Shown in pieces: positions 59,442 through 64,000 of a stretch of DNA of 64,000 nt. How positions within the stretch are numbered: position 1 is the stretch's first letter; every line of letters begins with the position of its first letter. The position numbers and the translations under genes were made by a program. The stretch comes from an uncultured Bacteroidales bacterium. GTDB taxonomy: Bacteria; Bacteroidota; Bacteroidia; Bacteroidales; Paludibacteraceae. The notes beneath the pieces were generated by a model that was not told the DNA's origin, ran no database searches, and saw only the letters and a list, made by a program, of their open reading frames with translations. The stretch covers positions 1 to 64,000 of the forward strand of contig CASDOZ010000008.1 in assembly GCA_949282265.1 (NCBI GenBank), read 5' to 3'.

Positions 59442-59458
59442 TCGCCCGTATCGGGCGA
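59442..59458 (-). other. 7-bp hairpin in the leader of the HU-like gene
   Basis: TCGCCCG/CGGGCGA with a 3-nt loop, about 9 nt before the AAGGAGG of the HU-like gene on the minus strand. Its stem is GC-rich and could modulate access to the ribosome-binding site, but its function is unproven. Confidence 0.4.
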
Positions 59459-59531
59459 ACAGGGTTACCGTTAGCCTTGCCCTCACCCTACGGCAGCATA
59501 GCCCAGAACATACGGGGTAGATAGCCACCAA

Positions 59532-59597
59532 TAACGGCATTGATTCCATACAACAACGGCGTTCATTCCACATATCAACGGGGTTGATTCCATACTC
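59532..59597. repeat. three tandem 22-bp imperfect repeats
   Basis: Units at 59532-59553, 59554-59575 and 59576-59597 share the pattern (c/t)AACGGcgTTgATTCCAtAta with four to six differences between copies; a fourth partial copy follows at 59600. They lie in the 256-nt gap between the HU-like gene and hisS, which otherwise holds only the hairpin near the HU gene and a small CCTTGccgCAAGG stem. Confidence 0.55.
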
Positions 59598-59675
59598 ACC
59601 AACGGTAAGTATGCATCCATAGCCACGGCGAGAGAGACAAATGCCTTGCCGCAAGGTGCGGGCGCACTGTACCGT

Positions 59676-61040
59676 TCAGCCTTGCAGCGCCTGCGTGAGT
59701 TCTTGCAGGGACATGGGCTGCTGGTCGCCGGTCTGCATGTTTTTGAGCATGACCTTGCCGGCGGCGCGCTCCGTCTCGCCGACAATGGCAACGAACGGTA
59801 TCTGCTTGCTGTCGGCATAACCCAATTGCTTTTTCAACTTGGCCGGTTCGGGATATATTTCCACATTAAGGCCTTGTTTGCGCAAGGCAGCCGCCCACGG
59901 CAGACAAAACGCAATGTCTTCCGTACCCATGCCGGCAAACAGCAGGCGGGTCTGCTCGGTCGATGTTTCGGGATAGAGGCCGAGCTGGTTCAGCACGTCA
60001 TAAATGCGGTCGGCACCAAAGGAAATGCCCACGCCGGACACGCCATCCATGCCGAAAACGCCGGTCAGGTTGTCGTAACGGCCGCCGCCGGTGATGCTGC
60101 CAATCTGCACATCCAGCGCCTTCACCTCAAATATGGCACCCGTATAGTAGTTCAGCCCGCGTGCCAGCGTCAAATCCAGTTCTACCGGCGTGGCTACCTG
60201 CACGGCATCGCACAGGCCGAAAATCGTTTCCATTTCCTCTATGCCTTTCAGCCCGACGGGCGAATCCGCCAGGATTTCCCTGAGGCGTGCCAGCTTGTCC
60301 GCATTGCTTCCCTGCAACAACAGGATAGGCTGCAGCCGGCTGATGGCTTCCTGCCCGATTCCCTTGGCCGCAAGCTCGGCATTCACGTTGTCCAGGCCGA
60401 TTTTGTCCATTTTGTCAATGGCCACGGTGATGTCCACTATCTTTTCAGCTTCGCCGATAATGTCGGCTATACCAGCCAATATCTTGCGGTTGTTGATTTT
60501 GAGGCAAACGCGTATGTTCAGGCGGCGGTACACTTCATCGACAATCTGTATGAGTTCCAGCTCGTTGAGCAGGCTGTCGCTGCCCACTACATCGACGTCA
60601 CACTGGTAAAACTCGCGGTAACGTCCTTTCTGCGGCCGGTCAGCACGCCATACGGGCTGTATCTGGTAACGCTTGAAAGGGAACGTTATCTTGTCGCGGT
60701 TCTGCACGACGAAGCGCGCGAAAGGCACTGTCAGGTCGTAGCGCAGGCCTTTTTCGGAAATCCGGTTCGTCAGTTTCACACTGTTGCGCGCCAGCAGTTC
60801 ATCGTCCTGCAAGCCGGCGGCAAAGTCGCCCGAGTTCAATATCTTGAACAACAGTTTGTCGCCTTCCGCACCATATTTGCCCATCAGCGTGGAGAGGTTC
60901 TCCATGGCCGGCGTTTCTATCTGCCGGAAGCCGTAGAGCCGGAATACGTCTTTTATCGTGTCAAAGATATAGTTGCGTTTCGCCATTTCTTCCGGCGTAA
61001 AATCGCGCGTCCCTTTGGGAATGGTAGGTTTCTGTGCCAT
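59676..61040 (-). CDS. hisS: histidyl-tRNA synthetase
   Basis: From ATG 61040 the protein is 454 residues: class II core with motif 1 near residue 50 and motif 2 (with the [10 protein letters not shown] region), histidine-A motif [14 protein letters not shown], a motif 3 GGRYDNL segment, and a C-terminal anticodon-binding domain (about 350-454) ending in the usual SLQEL region. It charges tRNA-His. It follows waaA by 33 nt and is probably co-transcribed with it. No hisS T-box or attenuator is visible. Confidence 0.97.
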   Translation of the reverse strand: MAQKPTIPKGTRDFTPEEMAKRNYIFDTIKDVFRLYGFRQIETPAMENLSTLMGKYGAEGDKLLFKILNSGDFAAGLQDDELLARNSVKLTNRISEKGLRYDLTVPFARFVVQNRDKITFPFKRYQIQPVWRADRPQKGRYREFYQCDVDVVGSDSLLNELELIQIVDEVYRRLNIRVCLKINNRKILAGIADIIGEAEKIVDITVAIDKMDKIGLDNVNAELAAKGIGQEAISRLQPILLLQGSNADKLARLREILADSPVGLKGIEEMETIFGLCDAVQVATPVELDLTLARGLNYYTGAIFEVKALDVQIGSITGGGRYDNLTGVFGMDGVSGVGISFGADRIYDVLNQLGLYPETSTEQTRLLFAGMGTEDIAFCLPWAAALRKQGLNVEIYPEPAKLKKQLGYADSKQIPFVAIVGETERAAGKVMLKNMQTGDQQPMSLQELTQALQG

Positions 61041-61073
61041 AAATCGTATATCTAAAAGTTTTTGTTTTTCCAA

Positions 61074-62276
61074 TCAGTTTTCAAATATGTCGTGCATCAG
61101 CCTGTCGGTTGCACCGCGTTCAGATTGCACGTATTCTCCGGCCTTGCGTCCTGCATCCGCCGGATTGGCGAACAAACCGTCCAGAGTTTCGGCCAAAGTG
61201 CGGTAGTTCTTCACTGGGAAGCCTCCGCCGCAGGCGACCAGCCCGTGCGCTTCGCGGAACTTGCGGTATTCCGGCCCGAACACCACCGGCACGCCGAACA
61301 CGGCTGCCTCGACCGTGTTGTGGATGCCAACGCCAAAACCACCGCCCACGTAGGCAATGGTCGCGTAGCGGTAAAGCGACGATAGCATACCCATCGTATC
61401 GACAATGAGGCAATCGGCACTCGAAAGGTTTTGCGGCGTCGCTTCGGTGTAACGGATATAACGCCCTTCGAGCATTTGGAAAATCCGGTTCAGGTGTTCC
61501 GCATGTATTTCGTGCGGCACTAAAATCAGCTTGAAGTTCCGGCGTTCATGATAATAGCGCACCAGCAATTCCTCATCGGCCGGCCACGTGCTGCCGGCAA
61601 CCAGCACGAGACTGTCCTGCACGAACTTCTGCACAAGCGGAAATTCCTTTGCTTCGGCCGCAATGGCCACCACTCGGTCAAAGCGCGGGTCGCCACAAAC
61701 GGTAGTGTTCCCGATGCGGTAGCGCGCGAGCAGACGCTCGGATGCCTCGTCCTGCACGAACAAGTGCGTGAAACAGCGCAAGCATTTGCGGTAGCTGCCG
61801 CCATACCAGCGGAAAAAAGCCTGCTTCGGGTTGAATATGGCTGCAATGCTGTAAACCGGCACATTGTGCTGCTGCAAACATTTCAGATAGTTCGGCCAGA
61901 ATTCATATTTGATGAATATGGCCTTTTCCGGCCTGACCATCTCCACAAAACGCCGCGCGTTCTTGCGTGTGGCAAAGGGCAGATATGCGACAATATCGGC
62001 CAGCGGATAGTTCTTGCGCATTTCATAGCCGGATGGCGAAAAGAACGTCAGTATGATTTTCCTGTCCGGGCGTTCGGCTTTCAGGCGCTCTATGAGCGGG
62101 CGTCCCTGCTCAAACTCGCCGACCGAGGCGGCATGAAACCAAATATATTGAGCCGAAGGCTCCAGCTTGGCTTCCAGTTCCTGGAACACGGTTTTCTGGC
62201 CATCAACCAGCTTGCGGGCTTTCCGATTAAACAAGGCGGCCACGCGAACCAACCAAAAATAAATAGATACGAACAT
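61074..62276 (-). CDS. waaA: 3-deoxy-D-manno-octulosonic acid transferase
   Basis: The 400-residue GT30 enzyme has an N-terminal membrane-associated helix, the HAASVGEFEQGRPLIE motif (about 50-65) with the catalytic Glu, and the VAGSTWPADEE region for CMP-Kdo binding, ending in a GGFGVGIHNTVEAAVFGVPVVFGP segment. It adds Kdo to lipid A at the inner membrane. In Bacteroidota lipid A usually receives a single Kdo. It has a TACCTTTG box upstream and precedes hisS. Confidence 0.93.
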   Translation of the reverse strand: MFVSIYFWLVRVAALFNRKARKLVDGQKTVFQELEAKLEPSAQYIWFHAASVGEFEQGRPLIERLKAERPDRKIILTFFSPSGYEMRKNYPLADIVAYLPFATRKNARRFVEMVRPEKAIFIKYEFWPNYLKCLQQHNVPVYSIAAIFNPKQAFFRWYGGSYRKCLRCFTHLFVQDEASERLLARYRIGNTTVCGDPRFDRVVAIAAEAKEFPLVQKFVQDSLVLVAGSTWPADEELLVRYYHERRNFKLILVPHEIHAEHLNRIFQMLEGRYIRYTEATPQNLSSADCLIVDTMGMLSSLYRYATIAYVGGGFGVGIHNTVEAAVFGVPVVFGPEYRKFREAHGLVACGGGFPVKNYRTLAETLDGLFANPADAGRKAGEYVQSERGATDRLMHDIFEN

Positions 62277-62306
62277 GATAAATCCGGTTTAGCTGAAAAT
62301 GAGATG

Positions 62307-62314
62307 CAAAGGTA
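62307..62314 (-). promoter_or_regulatory. -7 box of waaA-hisS
   Basis: Minus strand TACCTTTG followed by CA, about 30 nt before the waaA start. No TTG at the exact usual distance. The stretch from 62315 to 62516 holds nothing else recognisable. Confidence 0.55.
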
Positions 62315-62516
62315 TAAAAAAAGCATGAACTCTCCTTGCCAAAAAACATACGGGTACGAAATTATGTCATCGTACGGAGCCTTAGAAGCAATGCGGGAAC
62401 GAACGCGAGGCAGACAATCCACGCATAAACCCATGCAAGATTCCGGCGCGAAGGACAGAATGACAAGAAGAGGTGAATGCAACCAGACTTGCACGGATTT
62501 CCGAACCGCACAAAAA

Positions 62517-62547
62517 AAGTGCGCCGGACCAAACATCCGGCGCACTT
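62517..62547 (-). terminator. terminator of the M16 peptidase gene
   Basis: AAGTGCGCCGGA (62517-62528) pairs with TCCGGCGCACTT (62536-62547) around a 7-nt loop, 24 nt after the peptidase stop; on the minus strand TTTTTTTG follows. Confidence 0.92.
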
Positions 62548-62571
62548 ATCCTGTTGCTTGTCAGCCTTCAA

Positions 62572-64000
62572 TTATTCGGCCGGCATCATCACTACTTCCA
62601 TTACGTTGCCCTGGTCAACCAAGTTTTTCAACGTGGCTTGCACGGTCTCCGCCGTGATGGCATTGATAGCAGTCTGGTAGTCTTTCACGTAATCCACGCC
62701 GTCAATATAATAACGGTACAGAATGGTATTGTGCCAGAAACCGTTCTCCTCCATGTCTTCTGCCAAGTCCTTCAACATGCTTTCCTTCACTTTCTGCAAA
62801 TCGTCGGCACGCGGACCATCGGCAATGATAGTGTTCACTTCCTCGTGGATAATATCCATCAGTTTTTCCTGCTTTTCCGGGTCGGTATCGAACTGCATAA
62901 TCAGCAAAGCCTGCTCCACTGGACGTTGCAGAACCGTACCGAGCACACCGACGCCGTAACTGCCGCCTTCGCGTTCGCGGATGCTTTCCAGGTAGCGGAT
63001 TTCCAGAACCCGGCCAATGGCATCCATGTTCAGGCGGTTTTCAAGCGTATAAGCCAAGTCGCCCGTGTAGGTAATACGGTTGCTGGCCGTATGTATTTGC
63101 ATTTCGCGCGTGAAATAATTCTTCACTTCGCCTGCCGGCGTACGCACACCGTGGTCGGTGTAGGTTTCCGCACCTTTCTTCGATTTCAAACCGCCGAGCC
63201 ACGTGCAAATCTGTCGCTGCGTCTGTTCGTTTTCCGGGTCAATGTTGCCGGTAAAGAAGAAAATGAAATCGGCCGGCATGGCAAAACGTTCCTTGTATAT
63301 GGCAATCGCCTTGTCTTGATCGACTTTGTCAAGCATTTCCATGTTGAACAGCACCGTGCGCGAGCTGTGGCTGCTCTGCGTGGTCTGTATGCTGTCCCGG
63401 AAAACACTCTTCGGGTCTGCATCGCGGTTTGCCAAGGCGGTCTTGTAGAAGCTTATCAAGGCTGCGTAATCGTCATCATCGCGGCGCGGCGCGGTGAAGT
63501 ACAGGTATGTGAGTTGCAGCATGGTTTCAAAATCAGCCACGGACGAGCTGCCGCTCATCGATTCGCTGTCCTCGCCGATGCTGGGCGACACGCGGGCAAT
63601 CTTGCCGGTCAGCACCTTGCCCAACTCGATTTGCGAGAAATTGCCTACTCCGTTGCTTGACACGATGTCGGTAGCCAGCATGGCCGATGGCAGCAAAGCC
63701 ACATCGTTTACCTTGGACATGCCGCCCAAGCTGTATGCACGCATCAAGATTTCATCCTGTTTGAACTCCGTCGGTTTGATAACCACCCGCACGCCATTAC
63801 TCAACGTCCACTCCGTCGTTCCGAGGCTTTCGTTATAGCTTGTTTTCTTGATTTTGCCCGCTTTCGGGGCTTTGTCAATCAGTTCTTTGTCCAACACTTC
63901 CTCTTTCGGGGCTTCCAGCTCCATGGCTTTCACTTCCGCCAAAATGGAAAGCACTTCCGCCTTGTCAGGCAAATCGGTACCTTCCTTGTCAGCCGCCATA
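62572..64000 (-). CDS. M16 family zinc peptidase, C-terminal part (5' end outside window)
   Basis: The visible 476 residues match the C-terminal half of a PqqL/YmxG-type M16 peptidase (pitrilysin family), with a WTLSNGVRVVIKPTEFKQDEI strand opening the third domain, a central SGSSSVADFETMLQL region and a final Arg/Tyr-rich domain (YLESIREREGGSYGVG). The zinc site HxxEH lies in the N-terminal half, beyond the window's right edge. Such periplasmic enzymes degrade small peptides. It ends before a strong terminator. Confidence 0.88.
   Translation of the reverse strand, partial: MAADKEGTDLPDKAEVLSILAEVKAMELEAPKEEVLDKELIDKAPKAGKIKKTSYNESLGTTEWTLSNGVRVVIKPTEFKQDEILMRAYSLGGMSKVNDVALLPSAMLATDIVSSNGVGNFSQIELGKVLTGKIARVSPSIGEDSESMSGSSSVADFETMLQLTYLYFTAPRRDDDDYAALISFYKTALANRDADPKSVFRDSIQTTQSSHSSRTVLFNMEMLDKVDQDKAIAIYKERFAMPADFIFFFTGNIDPENEQTQRQICTWLGGLKSKKGAETYTDHGVRTPAGEVKNYFTREMQIHTASNRITYTGDLAYTLENRLNMDAIGRVLEIRYLESIREREGGSYGVGVLGTVLQRPVEQALLIMQFDTDPEKQEKLMDIIHEEVNTIIADGPRADDLQKVKESMLKDLAEDMEENGFWHNTILYRYYIDGVDYVKDYQTAINAITAETVQATLKNLVDQGNVMEVVMMPAE

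Noticed and set aside
59646..61055. Long plus-strand open frame opposite hisS (469 codons)
   Set aside because: It mirrors the hisS coding frame exactly and its composition (many His, Gln, Arg) is that of antisense; no promoter upstream.

Overview
The window is chromosomal DNA from a member of the Bacteroidota, most likely order Bacteroidales. The signs are promoters of the TTG-N19/20-TAnnTTTG type in front of many genes, a near absence of Shine-Dalgarno sequences, an RprX/RprY-type two-component pair, a TonB receptor/DUF4374/PepSY siderophore locus, and many Bacteroidales-only envelope families (DUF6048, DUF6452, DUF4199). The genus cannot be named from sequence reading alone. Base composition looks moderate, with one clearly AT-richer patch at about 22.4-23.3 kb.

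Layout. 1-0.5 kb: tail of an aldo/keto reductase and a short coding-like remnant. 0.56-7.7 kb (minus): rprXY, then a large TPR protein paired with an outer-membrane beta-barrel. 7.8-11.4 kb (minus): a tight six-gene envelope operon (DUF4199, GT2, fluoride channel CrcB, a small membrane-anchored protein, DUF6452, DUF6048). 11.5-13.3 kb: radA and a DUF2147 gene. 13.5-17 kb (plus): carB behind a leader with a promoter, a short ORF and a strong intrinsic terminator. 17.2-22.3 kb (plus): a xenosiderophore-type locus (XusA/B/C-like) whose receptor is frameshifted. 22.4-23.3 kb: two tandem paralogous lipoproteins. 23.4-36.6 kb (minus): the core expression block tRNAs-tuf-tRNA-Trp-secE-nusG-rplKAJL-rpoBC, with a perfect terminator hairpin between rplL and rpoB. 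36.7-37.9 kb: xerC-type recombinase and hpf. 38-43.3 kb (plus): gcvP and a Pit phosphate transporter. 43.2-50.5 kb (minus): an RND tripartite efflux operon followed by a LytS/LytTR-type two-component pair. 50.7-52.9 kb (plus): queD-queE and two overlapping flavodoxin-like genes. 52.9-59.4 kb (minus): an accessory stretch with HXXEE, acetyltransferase, a four-domain Cdd1-DUF3795-GNAT-GNAT fusion, a potassium channel, a flavodoxin lipoprotein, a GNAT-nucleotidyltransferase fusion and an HU-like protein. 59.7-64 kb (minus): hisS, waaA and the C-terminal half of an M16 peptidase.

Points of most interest: the carB leader, which can be folded into mutually exclusive terminator and antiterminator forms; the broken receptor of the siderophore locus; the two multi-domain acetyltransferase fusions; strong Shine-Dalgarno sequences at only a few genes (hpf, HU-like, one lipoprotein) in a lineage that normally avoids them; and an efflux operon with a palindrome in its promoter spacer and a trailing sensor/regulator pair. 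I saw no CRISPR array, no insertion sequence and no prophage.
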